A program made the position numbers and the translations under genes. 64,000 bases of DNA from Chinchilla lanigera. Taxonomy: Eukaryota > Chordata > Mammalia > Rodentia > Chinchillidae. Below the pieces are notes generated by a model, which saw only the letters and a list, made by a program, of their open reading frames with translations, was not told the origin of the DNA and did not search any database. This document shows, in pieces, positions 11,340 to 23,799 of this stretch (the first letter of the stretch is position 1; every line of letters starts with the position of its first letter). Location of the stretch: positions 11,454,962 through 11,518,961 of the forward strand of contig NW_004955433.1 of assembly GCF_000276665.1 (NCBI RefSeq). Direction: 5' to 3'.

Positions 11340-11690
11340 ACTGCCTTTCTTTTCTCTCATTCATTCATTCATTTGTTCATTTGTTCACTTATTCATTCCC
11401 TTAGTCATTAACTTAGTAAATATTTATTGAACTCTTGCTGTGTGCCAGGCCCCGGTTTAAGTTTTGGATACAAGTATGAACCAGACAAGCCACCTGCCAT
11501 TATGGAGCTCACATTCTGGAAGAAAGAATGGAAAATAAAAAAGTGAACGCATATGTATTTTTTGGTAGTTCTAAACACTATGAAGAAAAGTAAAGCAGAT
11601 GGGAGGAAAAAGAGTGATTTGAGTGGTCCGGGAAGTGTTTGAAAGGCGGGCTTTTTCTGGCAGAGCACTGACTGAGGGCAGGAGAGAGGC
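11340..11690 (-). mobile_element. L2 LINE 3' end, antisense
   Basis: Starts with the inverted L2 terminal (TTCA)n repeat, then AAATATTTATTGAACTCTTG CTGTGTGCCAGG and CATTATGGAGCTCACATTCT GG, the well-known inverted L2 tail region. Confidence 0.8.
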
Positions 11691-11989
11691 CTTTATCCCA
11701 ACACCTGTCCTTTTATCTCTGCATCTTCATGCCACTACTTTTTATTTTCTTAAGTGCCAAGTCTGTGGTTTTCATTTCAAGTTCTTTGCCATGCTCAACA
11801 ATGTAAAGGAGGGGGTGGGCAGATACCTGGGTGGCGGAGCTTGTACTTAGAAAAGAAAAAATACAGTAACGTGTTTATGTCACTCCGCTATTTATTGTTT
11901 CTCAGAGATTTGCTACTGACTGCATATTAAAACTGAGACGCTGGGCTTGCCACATGGGGGTTCTGTTGTTTCATTCCCCTTGTTTGTGG

Positions 11990-12400
11990 CCAACTCTCTC
12001 CTCAGCCTTCTCACTCCCATAACTTCATAGTGTATATTCCTGCTATAAAAAAGTTGTACCCCTCTGAACACACTGTACATCTATCTCAGTGCTTTTTATA
12101 TGTGAGCTTTTCTTTCCATGCTGTTCTCCTACCTGTTCCTTGGCATCTAGAAAAAGACATTTCTTTCAACAATTTTCTCAAATGCCACTTTTGAGACATC
12201 TGTGATTGTGCCATCCTCAATGTTGTGTGCATTTCCTTAGCTCCTTCCTCACTGCCTCTGTTTGTCCTTGTACTTGTCTAGTGCCTGAGCTCCTTAAAGA
12301 CAAGAAGTGTGCTTTTTATTCAACTCTAGTCTTTTCAATATCTGCTGTAGTATCTGGCAGAAAACAGACGCTCAAGTAGTTGTCACTTGTTATGCAATAA
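11990..12400 (+). mobile_element. L2 LINE fragment, sense
   Basis: Pyrimidine-rich sense L2 near its 3' end, including TGAGCTCCTTAAAGACAAGA and AGTATCTGGCAGAAAACAGA, equivalent to the 'short interval before the tail' part of L2. Decayed. Confidence 0.65.
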
Positions 12401-12457
12401 CCCACAGAAATACTTAGGCCCGATTTATCGTGGAGTTTCAGTACAATCTAATTGGAA

Positions 12458-12912
12458 TGTATCAGTCAGTCAGAGAAACAGTTGAATGCAAGATATAAAA
12501 ATACATAACGCTTACAGTGGCCACCCACAGAGTCAGGTGTGGAAGAGTGCAGAAGGACTATCTGCATGCTGGAGATCCGCAGGATCTAGTTGAAACCCTG
12601 AGCTCACTGTAGTGTCCCATACAAGTCTGCATCAGGAGGCTGAAGGGACTGTGAGGAAGCTGAAGGGTCTGCGATGGAAGCCAGGAGACCACATCCAAGG
12701 TGAAGAGTGGAGCTTCTCGGAAAAAACAGAAGCAAGCCTCCCTTCTTTGTTTCCCTGTTATTCCATTCAAGCAACAAGCCTTTTGGTTGGTGCCACTCAC
12801 ACCCAGGGGGGTATTCTGTATTCAGTAAATCCCTTCATCCACATCCAGAACTATGGTGATCCAATTTAGTTGGGCATTTCTTACTCATGTTGACACAATC
12901 AATTAACTATCA
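12458..12912 (-). mobile_element. LTR-like element, probably ERVL class, antisense
   Basis: A 455-bp block with TG...CA termini. TCAGTCAGTCAGAGAAACAG at the left and ACTCATGTTGACACAATCAA TTAACTATCA at the right match the two ends of a common mammalian LTR family that I recall as MLT2-like. The interior is diverged and no viral coding sequence is present. Confidence 0.5.
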
Positions 12913-13940
12913 TAGGGAATTTTGAAGAGCTCCTTGGTTACCGTAATTCATTATTGTTAGGATTTCTTCCCTTAGGCCTAGCTCAGATTACTAGCAACAT
13001 ATTAAAAGGAAAGGAAGATGACGCATGACAACACTAGGAAATAGAAATACAATGTTAACACGAATTAACTTCCCGATAATAATAATGGCACCAGGATGTT
13101 ATGTCAGTGAGCAAGTTAAGCTTCAGGTAAACATTGATGTTGTTTATCAATGAAGGGAGAAGGGAAGCTTGCTTCTGTTTTGTCCGAGAAGCTCCAGTCT
13201 TCACCTTGGATGTGGTCTCCTGGCTTCCTTCGCAGACCCTTCAGCTTCCTCACAGTCCCTTTTTATAAGCCAACACATAATCCATCTTTTGCAAAGGAAG
13301 AATTTAATTTGGTATTCCAGTTCAATGAGTAAATTTTGTAACTTATACAACCATGTCTTTGTATTTTTTGGATTAGACTGAATAGAGTTGTCCTGATTTT
13401 TAAATTTTAAATAAAATTTGAAGTATTTTAGAGCCAAACCACACTAGACTTATCATATGGAATAATAATTTACTTGAAGAATTCCAAAGTGTTGATCACT
13501 TAGTTTTCTTTTTTTATTTTATTAGTATAAATAATGGTCTGTTGAACTGGTGTTATTATTTTTTATTAATAAATTCCTAGAAATATGATAACTTGGTCAA
13601 AAGATTGGCATTTTTTTGGTGGCTTTCTGTATTATTAAATTACCTTCTAGAAAAGGCATATAAATCTGTGTCGGAATGGGTTGTGAAGAGTGTTTCACAG
13701 ATTATCTGTGAGTGAATTTCAGATCTAATTGGGAATTTTAAATGTGAGAGGTGATCTACAGAACAATTCAGTCATGGATACAAAGGCAAGAAGATGGAAA
13801 GAAAAAACAATAGAATCTCGAGTTTTGAACTTCTTAAATGGTATGTGGTTTAGTAATTTTTTTTTTTTTTCAAACTGCTGTATATCCAGGGTACTCTTAG
13901 GGCTTGTTAATGGAAGTGTAATACTGAGCTTCTCTTAATT

Positions 13941-13979
<39 letters not shown>

Positions 13980-15510
13980 TGCTTTTGGGTAAGATTTCTT
14001 CCATATTAATGGTTCCAGGCTTAAAAATTTGAAAACTGTTGAGTAGTAGGTCTGTAAGTTTACCACTAATGTTTTTGAATACATGATTCAAAATGGAATT
14101 GTCTTGTTCATGCCTCTGCTATGTATTTGAAAAATTAATGGCCTAGTGCTGGCAAACCTATGGCACGTGTGCTATAGCAGGTAGTTTGTATCATTGAAAA
14201 CTCTAAAAGGTTTGCTATCAGTGGCCTAATTCATGTTGCCTCCTTAAAAAAAAGCCATGTTGCTCATTCAAATGACAATAGTAATCTGAATTTTGTGCCT
14301 TTAGTAGGCTTTGCAGATATCCTCATACCTGGTTGAGATCTGTGTTGGTGATGCAGTATAATATCAGATCACTTTCCAGTTCTGACTCTGGTGCAGGAAC
14401 TGTGAAGTATCTTTTAGGTAAAGCAGAGGTTAAGGCACCTTAAGGGCAGTCACTTCTTATCTTGCTTTTATTAGCAGTGGTGTCAACATGTACTAAAATG
14501 TGATGACCCACTCTCCTTTCTGATAAAAGAAGAATGATCTGCCTGGCATGGATGGAGAGAGAGGTGCCTGAGGCAGATTACATTGTCACCTCTCATAATA
14601 ACAGCAGGCACTGGAAAAAAAAAAAAGGCCAGCAGATTTCTGTTTACCCATGGAAATGTTTGACATTTTTGGCTCTTGATGAAATATCCTGAGCAGAAGG
14701 GAATAAGGAGTATTGTAGCAGGGAAAGGAATGAATGAGTAAGGAAAACAAGGAGTCTGACTTCATGTGAGAGACTGAAGACACGTTCCAGCCCTGGAACA
14801 GGGTATTGGTGGAGCCTTAAGACCTCAAACCCTAGCGGGAGCCCCACTTTCAGTCTGTTTTTTATTTAACCTGTGTTTGTTAAGAGCTCATATCTCTGAC
14901 ATGGCTTTGCTGAATTTCTAAAGGTGAAACACAAAGCTACCTGTAGAATTAGTAGTCTCCAAGGAGATGCTGGTGTGGAAAATCAGAGACATAATTACCC
15001 TCTCTTTAACGAAGGAGGATTTTTTTACTTGGCTTTGAGGCCAGAGTCTGAGAATACTTGGAAAAAGTTGTAGTTATTTTGAGATGTTTGGTATAATTTA
15101 AGGCTTGCTTTAGACAGTAATTGTGTGATTTAACCTATCATCTTTGAAATATGAGTTATATGGAAAAAACATTTTTAAACGGTTATACGTGATACATCAA
15201 GATATCTCAGAAAAAAGTTTGAATTTGTTTCATGTGTACCATGGCAACATTTTTGAATTATTATACAGAAAATTGTATAAGGATTTACTCTAGAATGTGT
15301 AAATGTTAAAGTGCATGTTAACAGAATAAAAGTTTTATTGATGAACTGATTTGAAAAAGTTTAAAAAGCAATAATGACTAAACTGCAAAAACTGTACTAA
15401 AGCACACAAGTAAGCACACAAATCTATAAACTGAAAGTTCTTTTTGAATTTTAATTTCCTCATTTGAATAAACTCACTACAAAAATTTTTTAAAAATGTC
15501 TTTTCTTTAT
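12913..15510. other. Mostly unique sequence
   Basis: No gene or clear repeat apart from the TTTA microsatellite at 13939. A short segment near 14143-14180 (GCTGGCAAACCTATGGCACG) may be a hAT-type transposon scrap. Confidence 0.45.
13939..13980. repeat. (TTTA)n microsatellite
   Basis: About ten uninterrupted TTTA units, likely polymorphic in length. Confidence 0.97.
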
Positions 15511-15625
15511 AGAATTAGAAAAAAACCCATCTTCTTGACTTCATGTGGAATCGTAAAAGATTCCTCAAATAAACAAAACAATCATAAACAGGAAGAATAA
15601 AATTGATGGTAATATTTCTAAATGG
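15511..15625 (+). mobile_element. L1 ORF2-region fragment, duplicate of 15890-15990
   Basis: AGAATTAGAAAAAAACCCAT, then TTCCTCAAATAAACAAAACA ATCATAAACAG parallels the stretch at 15890-15990 (AGAATTGGAAAAAAAAGTCT, CCCCTCAAATAAAATAATCA TAAACAG). In full-length L1 this sequence occurs once. Confidence 0.65.
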
Positions 15626-16124
15626 TAATGGTGAGTTATCTGAAAAAAATCAAGAACAATCCCATTTATAATAGCTAAAAAAAAATCTCAGAATAAATTT
15701 AGGTAAAGAGGTGAAAGATCTCTACAATAGAAACTGTGAAACATTAATGAAAGAAATTGAAGAAGATACAAATAAATGGAAAGATGTCCTGTGTTCATGG
15801 ATTAGGATAATTAATATTGGTAATAGGTCTGTACTGCTGAAAGTAGCCTACAGATTCTGTGTAATCCTTCCTCAAAAATCCAATGTCATTCTTCATAGAA
15901 TTGGAAAAAAAAGTCTTTTTGAATTAATATGGAGTCATTAAAGACCCCTCAAATAAAATAATCATAAACAGAATAAAACTGGTGGTAACACACTACTAGT
16001 AATATCAAAATGTACTACAGACCTATAACCAAAACAGCATATGTTGATATAGAAACAAACATACCCATCAGTAGAAGAACCCGGAAATAATTGTACGCAT
16101 TTACAGCAAACTCTTTTTTTCCAA

Positions 16125-16264
16125 TTTGTGGAGACAGGGTGTCATTGTGTAGTCCAGGCTGCCCTTGAACTCACTGTATTGCCCAAAACTGACCTTGAAC
16201 GGACTACAGTCCTCAGCCTCTTGAATGCTGAGATTATACAGGCAAGTGCCATCACGCCTGGCCA
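16125..16264 (-). repeat. B1 SINE inserted in L1, antisense
   Basis: GAGACAGGGTGTCATTGTGT to GTGCCATCACGCCTGGCC. Two CTTGAACT-type repeats in the middle show the internal duplication. Confidence 0.88.
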
Positions 16265-16542
16265 GCCAATTTATTTTTGACAGAGGAGCTAAGAGCATAC
16301 AATGGGAAAGGGTAATAAATGGTGCTATGAAAACTTGTATTAACTTACAGAGGGATAAAACTATATGTCCAATCTCTCATCAGCTATAAATATCAACTCA
16401 AAGTGGATGAAAGACTTAAATAAAGACCAAAAACTATGACACTACTACAAGAAACCATTGGGGAAACATGTCAGGACATTGACCTGGCCAGTAAGTTTTT
16501 GGATATGACCCCCAGAAGCATGTGTAACAAAATAAAACTTGA

Positions 16543-16638
16543 ATTTTTTTGGTTTTTGGAGGAAGGGTACCGGGAATCAAAGTCATGACCTCGCACTTGC
16601 CAGGCAGACGCTGTACCACCGAGCTATTTCCCCAGTCC
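16543..16638 (-). repeat. ID SINE inserted in L1, antisense
   Basis: Antisense ID with GGGTACCGGGAATCAAAGTC and TACCACCGAGCTATTTCCCC. CAAAATAAAA flanks it on both sides (from about 16529 and 16639). Confidence 0.9.
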
Positions 16639-17479
16639 CAAAATAAAAATTGACAAATAGGGCTGCATAATTAAAGTGCTCCTAAGTAGCAAAGAAAGCA
16701 GTCAACAAAGAAGCAACTTACACAGTGGGAGAAATGCTAGAATCATTAATCATCAGGGAAATACAAATCAAAACTGCAGTGAGACCACCTCATCCCAGTT
16801 GGAATGGTCATTATTATATTACAGAGACAAAAAATAACAAATTCTGGTTTGGATTTGGAGAAAGAGGAATTCTTATATGCTGCTGGTGGAAATGTAAATT
16901 AATACAGAGATTATGGAGATAATTCCCCCTAAAAATAGAAGTACATAGGATCTAGCACTCCTACTAGTGGGTATATATACCCAAAGGGAATGAAATCAAC
17001 AGAAAAGACACTTGCACTCCCATTTTTATTACAGCACTATTTATAATGGCCAGGCTATGGAACCAACCTAAATGACCATCATTGGACAAATATAAAGAAA
17101 ATGTGGTAGGTATACCCAGTGAACCACTTCTGCCATAAAAGACATAAGTCCTGTCATTTGCCACAACACAGATGGACCTACAGGACGTTAAGTCACAGAA
17201 AGACAAATACTACAGGATCTTATTCATAAGCAGAATCTAAAATGGTTGATGTCATAGAGGTTGTAAGTAGAATAGTGGTTTCTAGAGATGGGTGAACGGG
17301 ACTGGGAAGAGGGGTGGGGTTGGTCAATTGGTACAGTGTAATTTGTTGGGAGGAGTAAATTCTGGTATTCTGTGGCATTGCAGGGTAAATATAATATAGC
17401 AACAATGCATTAATGTATTTCCAAGTAGCTTAAACAGAGGCGTTGTAAGTACCTACCATAAAAAAATGGTAAAAGTTTA

Positions 17480-18719
17480 AGGCTACGGGTATGTCAGTTA
17501 CTCTGAGTTGCTTACTACCCATATGTATACATGAATCAAAATGTTGCATGTACAAATACTGTGTATCATTGAAGAAACATACAGAATGCAAAAATACTAA
17601 AAAAGTGTCTCATGGTTTAGTAATATTATCCAGGTCAAATCCAACAGTGAACTTCTTTGCTAGACATTTTCTTTTTCTTTAAGACATGAAGTTTTATATC
17701 TGTTAACACAATTTGGAAGAGGTAGAAAGGCTAAGTAATGCTGCAACCTCAAGTTGTGGATTTCTAGTCTACTATTTCATTTTCTTATGAGTAAGAGGTT
17801 CATTTTCTATTTTTTTTAAAAAGAAATCATTTCGATTCCTAGGGCTGTTGATTCTGCCCATTAGGAACCCTTTGTACAAAATTTGAGAACTGACATGCTC
17901 TGGTGATGTAGGGATTCTTTAATGCCTCCAGAGTGACAGTTCTTTCCCCCTAGAATAGAGAAGTATAGTTTTCACTTGGTTGCAAAATCTTTAATGCTCA
18001 CAATTCAGGCTTGGGTGGCCAATATCAGATTAGAGTAGATGTGTATTAAAGTGTTTTGTGCCTTTGTTTAGTATGTAAGTTTGAAAAATGTTGGCTGCAA
18101 ATAACAGAATTTACTGTTTCCATACAATAAGCTGTCTGAAAGAACCAGAAGCTTCATGATGCAGTCAACTGCTGGTGCTTTCTGGTTTTCTACTTTGCCA
18201 TTTTTAGCCTGTGGGCTCTTTGGTCCTTTAACTTGTAAGCAAGTGATCATAAGACAGCTGCAGCAGTGCCAGGTATCATGTCCTCATGTAACTGTGTTCA
18301 AGGCAGGATAAAAGGACGTAAGGACACAAGAGTTTTATATTAGGAGGATCTTTTCCACAGATCCTGTGCAGACTCCTTATTGTGTCCCACTGGCAAGATC
18401 AGTGTTAATTGTCCGTTCCTAGTTGCAAGGAGCCTGGGAGAAGAAGAAATTTGACAGAAGGCAATGAGATTTCTGTGCCTGACTCAGAGCGCTCATGATT
18501 CCTTCCTTGAATTGGAAGGAATCCTGTTGCCCTTTTTAACAGAGAGGGAGAAAGAATAGCTGTTGAGTGGACAGTAAGTGGTTTCTGCCACATTCAGTGT
18601 ATGACTGGAAATGAGCTTTTAATCTAATTTTCCATAGTGGCCAAGGGATGTGACCTTTGTTACCATGCAGTCTAATGCTTTGAGTCAAATACTTCAGGGC
18701 CAGGATTAGAATTTTGGTT
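17480..18719. other. Unassigned sequence
   Basis: No recognised gene, RNA or repeat. Frames are short on both strands. Confidence 0.5.
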
Positions 18720-18990
18720 CATCCATTTAGCATACTTAATTAACAGTTACTATCTCCTAGGTTGCCTCTAAAAGCTGGAGCTATTGCTGTGAATGTTAGG
18801 ACAGTCTTTGGATTTCATAGAGCGTCTAGCCTAGGAGGACAGAGCGATTTGGAAAGTTTCAAAATATTGTAATAAATGGAGTAGGGGGAAGCACAGTGCT
18901 GTGCAGGGAGTAGAGATCAGCCAACACAGTCTCACAGGTGTCAGGGAAGACCCCTTGGAGAAGGTCACAGCCTTTCCAGGACCTAAGGCA
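18720..18990 (-). mobile_element. L2 LINE fragment, antisense
   Basis: Inverted L2-like pattern: AGCGTCTAGCCTAGGAGGAC AGAG, AATATTGTAATAAATGGAGT AGG, CAGGGAAGACCCCTTGGAGA AGG. Divergent. Confidence 0.6.
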
Positions 18991-19309
18991 GGACTCAGCT
19001 CATCACAGAAAATAATGAATTGACCTCTATTTTTGGAAATCAAGGCAAAACAAATCTGCTCTTCATGTGGAAACTGTGGCATCTTGAGGATTTCATGTGC
19101 TTCATGGAGTGGGTAATTCAATCAACTGCTCAGAAAGTAGCACAGCGTGGTGTAAATAGCATCGTCTGTGAAGCCATACAAATAAGGTTTGTTGTCTCTG
19201 TAAGAAACAGGGTTTCAGTAGGCCTCAGTTTCTTAGAATATCAGTGGAGATAACACTGTTATGTAGATGCCATGCTAAAAGTCATGGCACTGATGTGGCA
19301 CTGAGTATG

Positions 19310-19500
19310 TATAAGTCTCTCTTCCAGTGGGTTTATCTCATTTAATATTATGATGACCTTATGAAATAGGTTCTAACCTTATGTCCATTTTACAGATGAG
19401 GAAACCAGGACCAGAGAAATAATTAATGTGCTCAGAGCTCTCCAGCTAATAGGTGGTAGAGCTGGGGTAAGTACAGGCTGTCTGTTTCCTAACTCTGTGT
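19310..19500 (-). repeat. MIR, antisense
   Basis: Clear inverted MIR: TTTATCTCATTTAATATTAT, then CCATTTTACAGATGAGGAAA CC, AGCTAATAGGTGGTAGAGCT GGGG. Confidence 0.85.
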
Positions 19501-19559
19501 ACTAAGAGACCTCTACATTGTACTGATTGTCATTTGGTACTCTGCTATCTGGTGATAAA

Positions 19560-20270
19560 CCAGGTCGAACTCCTACTCTTCAAAACACTCCACTATCAAC
19601 CAGTCACCAAGTCTCTTGGTTTGTCAGTGGCTGTAAAACTGGACCCCACCTTCTCATTCCTGCTGCCTCTATTTCAGTTTAGGTTAGCTCAGAATTCCTC
19701 CTTCCAATAAAACCTCAAGTTTCATGACTTCTTACCCCTATTTTTCTCTCGTCCCCAACATCCTCTTTTTGCCAATCCACCTTTTCACTTTGCTGCCAGA
19801 GTGCTTTTTGTATTGACTCTGGTTGGATAAAGTCCCAGGGTCACAGGTTTCCAGAGCACCATCTAGCTTAACTAACATCTTTTCCCAGTTCCAATCCTCT
19901 CTACTTCCTCCTTCCAGCCCTGTCTGCTTACTGTCTATTTATTTTGTCAGATACACCCTTCAGCTTCTCTTTCAGCACTTATCTGCTGCGGCCTCCTCTT
20001 CTGTAATTTATGTGGACGAAACTCTAGGTCCTTCTTAAGATTCATCTCTAAAGTTTTTACTTCTGCAAACCCTTCCCTTCCATAGAGCTCATTTATTACT
20101 TAGCTCAGTTTAGGGTGGCTTTGTACTCACTGGTTTCTCGCATTCATGTACTTGATACCGGATGGTCAATTCCTGGAAGGCAAGAGTGCTGACTGCATCT
20201 GTTAGCACAGAGCACAGTGCAGTTTTTGCCCACAGAAAACCTATCATACTACTTACAGAGGGGTTGATTG
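19560..20270 (+). mobile_element. L2 LINE, sense
   Basis: Long pyrimidine-rich sense L2 3' portion, including TTTGCTGCCAGAGTGCTTTT, AGGTCCTTCTTAAGATTCAT CTC, AACCCTTCCCTTCCATAGAG and TGGAAGGCAAGAGTGCTGAC. The frame at 19823-20038 falls inside it and is not a gene. Confidence 0.7.
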
Positions 20271-20669
20271 ATGTCCTGAGAATATGCTTTTAGTTTTGCA
20301 TGGTGGACGTGTTTTATTTATTTCTCTTGCAGAGAGAGATTCCTGTATAAATATGTATCTTTATTTGTTCCTGTATGTGCATGCATATATAGGAAGGTTG
20401 CTCCTGGTTACCCAGCAGCAATGTAAGCCATCATTTATTTTGCCTGAACGGTGCCTTCTAGAGAAACATATCGGCTGGTTTCCTTAGATTGACTTTATGA
20501 AAAGAGTGTGTACTCTATGATAGCTATATTGTTTTGCATGTGTGATTTCTAATAATTTCATCACATTAATAACATTTGCATGTTAAAAATAATTGGAGAA
20601 AGATTGTACAGAAAGATTAGAATGGAAAATATCTCTCCTCCAGTTCTTCCTAATCTCTATTAGAGATGA

Positions 20670-21450
20670 TCACTTTTTCTAATAGCTTCATTGAAATGTA
20701 ATTTATGCATCATACAACTCCCCCATTTGAAGTATGCAGTTCAGTGTATGGAATATTTGCAGACTGTACAGCTGTCAATAATAAAATCATTTCTAAAAGA
20801 AGTCCCTTCTAAAAGAAGTTCTGAAGTAAAAATTATCACTCACCATTCCCTCTCATCCATCACTTTCCCTCAGCCCTACCCAATTATTAATTTACTTCCT
20901 GTGTTTATAGATTTGCCTATGATGGGCATTTCACATAAATGGAATTATACAAATACATTGCGTTTGTGACTGGCTTCTTTCACTTGTATAATGTTTTCAA
21001 GGTTCATTTGTGTTGTAGTACTTCATTTTTTATGGTTGAATAATATTCCACTATTGCTATACCATGCTTTATCATTCATTAGTTGATGGACTTTTGGGTT
21101 ATTTTCACTTTTGATCTATCATGAAAAAAGCTTTAGAGATATAGAGAGGCCTATTAGGCAAAATTTAAAGTACTCAAAATAAGTGTGCAGCCTCTCAAAA
21201 GAGAGGTGCCTGCATAATGCTTCTTTAAACATTCATGAGCAGAGTTTTTTTGTGGACATATGTTTCCATTTCTCTTGACTCAACGCTAAGAGTGGAATTG
21301 CTACATCATATGATTTCTCTGTGCTTACCTTTTTGGAGGGAGTGCCAGACTGTTTTCCCAAGTGGTCATGTCAAATCATATTCTAACTTGCAAAAAATGG
21401 AAGTTCCAATTTTTCTGCATCTGTGCCAGTACTTCTTATAGCCCATGTTT
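20670..21450 (-). mobile_element. L1M (L1ME-like) LINE 3' end, antisense
   Basis: Highly characteristic inverted L1M text: ATAGATTTGCCTATGATGGG CATTTC, TGACTGGCTTCTTTCACTTG, TGAATAATATTCCACTATTG, GTGGAATTGCTACATCATAT G. Mammal-wide age. Confidence 0.88.
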
Positions 21451-21509
21451 TTACCATTATGTTTTTATATGAACACTGCAAGTGAACTACCAGATTCAAT
21501 GAGATTTCA

Positions 21510-21571
21510 TATATATATACACATATGAAAGAAAGAAAGAATGAAGGAAAGAAGAAAGAAAGAACGAAAGG
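21510..21571. repeat. AT dinucleotide then GAAA-rich simple repeat
   Basis: A short (AT)n run is followed by an imperfect (GAAA)n purine tract. Confidence 0.9.
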
Positions 21572-21714
21572 GTTGATGTGGGTGGTTTAAAACAAAAGAT
21601 TATCCAAAAGTAATTTAGAAGTTTTTGAATCAAACAGAATATGTTGAATGTTGGAGATTATATCCTGTTTCTTGCCTATACTTTAAAAAAATTAGCACGA
21701 CTATCTTCTTCCTG

Positions 21715-21840
21715 TGTTTTCTTTATCATTGAGATATAATTCACCTAACATAAAATTAATCATTTTGAAGTGTAGAAGGTGATTACCCTGATCATGCCAA
21801 TTTTGTACTGATTCTAACAGTGATATTATCTTTAAAAATA
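21715..21840 (-). mobile_element. L1M 3'UTR fragment, antisense
   Basis: ATTGAGATATAATTCACCTA ACATAAAATTAATCATTTTG AAGTG is the typical inverted end of L1M elements. Confidence 0.7.
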
Positions 21841-21849
21841 CTTGTATGC

Positions 21850-23470
21850 ACTTAAAAATACTCCTTTAAAATAATAATGAAAGAGAAAGATGGAGTTTTA
21901 TCTCCCAAGGAGCTGTCATAGATCGATAGTGGAAATGAGATTGTAAAGACCATAAGGCAAACCAGAAGTCACTTGTTTTAGAGTAATTAAGATAACTCTT
22001 TGAGTTTTCTCTATAGTAGAATAGGTATAGCCTTTTCAAAATTAGAAGGATATGTCTTCCTTGTTATTCTGACATGAATATTTAGCAGTGCCATAGCTAA
22101 CCTGAAGATCATACAGTAAATGTTAACAAGAAGCACCAGAACTTGTGTTTTCCCTGTCCTATTGTTTTTCTACAAGAATGCTGACAGCTAGAGTGGCTTT
22201 GTGACATTGTTCCTACAAAGCTGAATATTACATGTGTAGTCACCTGGGTAGGTGCACAGTGTATTTTTTTAAGAGTGGGACATAGTAACTGAATGTGGCC
22301 AGTTACATCTCTTTTATAGTATGAGAATTTTGTGTAGACTATGAAAACAGTTGCACATTAAAATTTCTTAGCTCCATGGTTTATTTCTGTGAAGTGAAGA
22401 GAATATTTTCCAAGAATTGGAACTTTCTAATGTGCACATAAGATTGAAGACACGCTTTATATAATATTTTCAGGTTATTTTTTTCCTTTCTACTCAGTGG
22501 GTCATAGTTTTATTTTCCAAGGGAAAATACGTGCGTTGTAGCAGACTTTTTCAGTTCTCCATCTCATAATGTTTCTTATAGCTACATGGTTTCTTTCTAC
22601 ATTTGGAAGATTATTTAGGAGCACTCAAAATGTCATCTTGGGCATGCATGATATTTTTTTATTGTTGATTTGGTGGGAACCAGGTCTGTTGCTTTTCAAG
22701 TGCATTTCAAAGTCCCAGTGTCTCTTAAGAAACTTTTTTCTCTCTCCCTTGCCTGCCTGAAATAAAGAATACTTTACTGTATATTCTCAGTATAAGACAG
22801 ATGATCATAGGTTAAAGTAATGTTGGAAGATTTAAAGAAGAAAGTATAAAAGTCTCCTTAATCTTGCTTGCCAGACATAATCACTGTGAACATTTTCGCC
22901 TGTAACCTGGCTTGTCCAACTGTCCCCTAACTCAGCCAGCTGCTGTGGATGGCCTGGGAGCTAAGAATGGTGTTTACATTTCTAAGTAGTTGGAAAAAAT
23001 CAGAAGAACACTGTTTTATGATATGAAAAATATATGAAATTCAAAATTTAGTTTCTGTAAGTAAAATTTTATTGGGGCATAGCTGTGCTCATGTTCTTAC
23101 ATATTGTATCTGACTGCTTTCTTATGAAAACGGTACAGTTGAGTAGCTGTGAAGTATGCCTCCAAAGCCTGTTCATACTGTCTAGGCTTTTATAGAAAAG
23201 AACTTGATGATCCCTGATCTATAATCCTTAAAACTTTTTCTGTAAATATGCATGTGTGTGTGTGTGTGTAGTTTCAAACCGTGGGGTCACTCTACATGCT
23301 TTTGTAATCTACCAGTTTTGTAATATTGTTTACTAATAATGTCTTTTATGTTCTTTTTATTTGTTTGATTGACACTGAATTAAAATCTAAGAACTACTAC
23401 ATTTTGTTATGTTTGTATTATGAAGCCTATCAAATATTATCTGGGAACAGTAATAAAATTACTATATTTG
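21850..23470. other. Mostly unique sequence with a short (GT)n run
   Basis: Only a (GT)n run at 23251-23269 was recognised. No exon or RNA gene. Confidence 0.5.
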
Positions 23471-23483
23471 TTAAAATTGACTT

Positions 23484-23627
23484 TTTTTTTGAGACAGGGT
23501 CTTGCTACGCAGTCCAGGCTGGCCTTGAGCTCACTTTGTAGCCCAGAGTGGTCTCGAACTTGCAATGACCCTCCTGCCTCAGCCTCCTGAGTGCTGGGAT
23601 TACAGGTGTGTGCCACCATGTCCAGCA
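23484..23627 (-). repeat. B1 SINE, well preserved, antisense
   Basis: GAGACAGGGTCTTGCTACGC to GTGCCACCATGTCCAGC. The doubled AG(T)CCAGGCTGGCCTTGAGCT / CCCAGAGTGGTCTCGAACT shows the 29-bp duplication. Confidence 0.93.
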
Positions 23628-23799
23628 ATTTTAATTATTTAATGAAATAGAGTTTTATTTTTCTCACATAACCTGAATCAGGAGACAGGTAGTGGTCAAG
23701 GTGTCTGACAAGGTGTTTGAGGAGCCAAAATCTTTGTAGCATTCTGTTCTGACATTGTGTGCATGTGATTTCATTGAAAAATTGTGACTAAACTGTCAT

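Larger units (their letters stand above)
15640..17470 (+). mobile_element. L1 LINE, 5'-truncated, sense, with nested SINEs
   Basis: Reads in the sense direction through the 3' part of L1 ORF2 (AAAGATCTCTACAATAGAAA CTG, ATCAGGGAAATACAAATCAA AACTGC, GCTGCTGGTGGAAATGTAAA) and into the 3'UTR (ATGGACCTACAGGACGTTAA). It has many stops and frameshifts, so it is dead. A B1 (16125-16264) and an ID (16543-16638) were inserted later. No intact reverse transcriptase or endonuclease domain remains. Confidence 0.85.

Noticed and set aside
14140..14240. hAT transposon terminus (GCTGGCAAACCTATGGCACG)
   Set aside because: Only one possible end was found and no matching inverted repeat, so I did not annotate it.
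15711..15941. 76-codon frame resembling part of L1 ORF2
   Set aside because: Real L1 similarity but a short remnant bounded by stops; not a functional gene.
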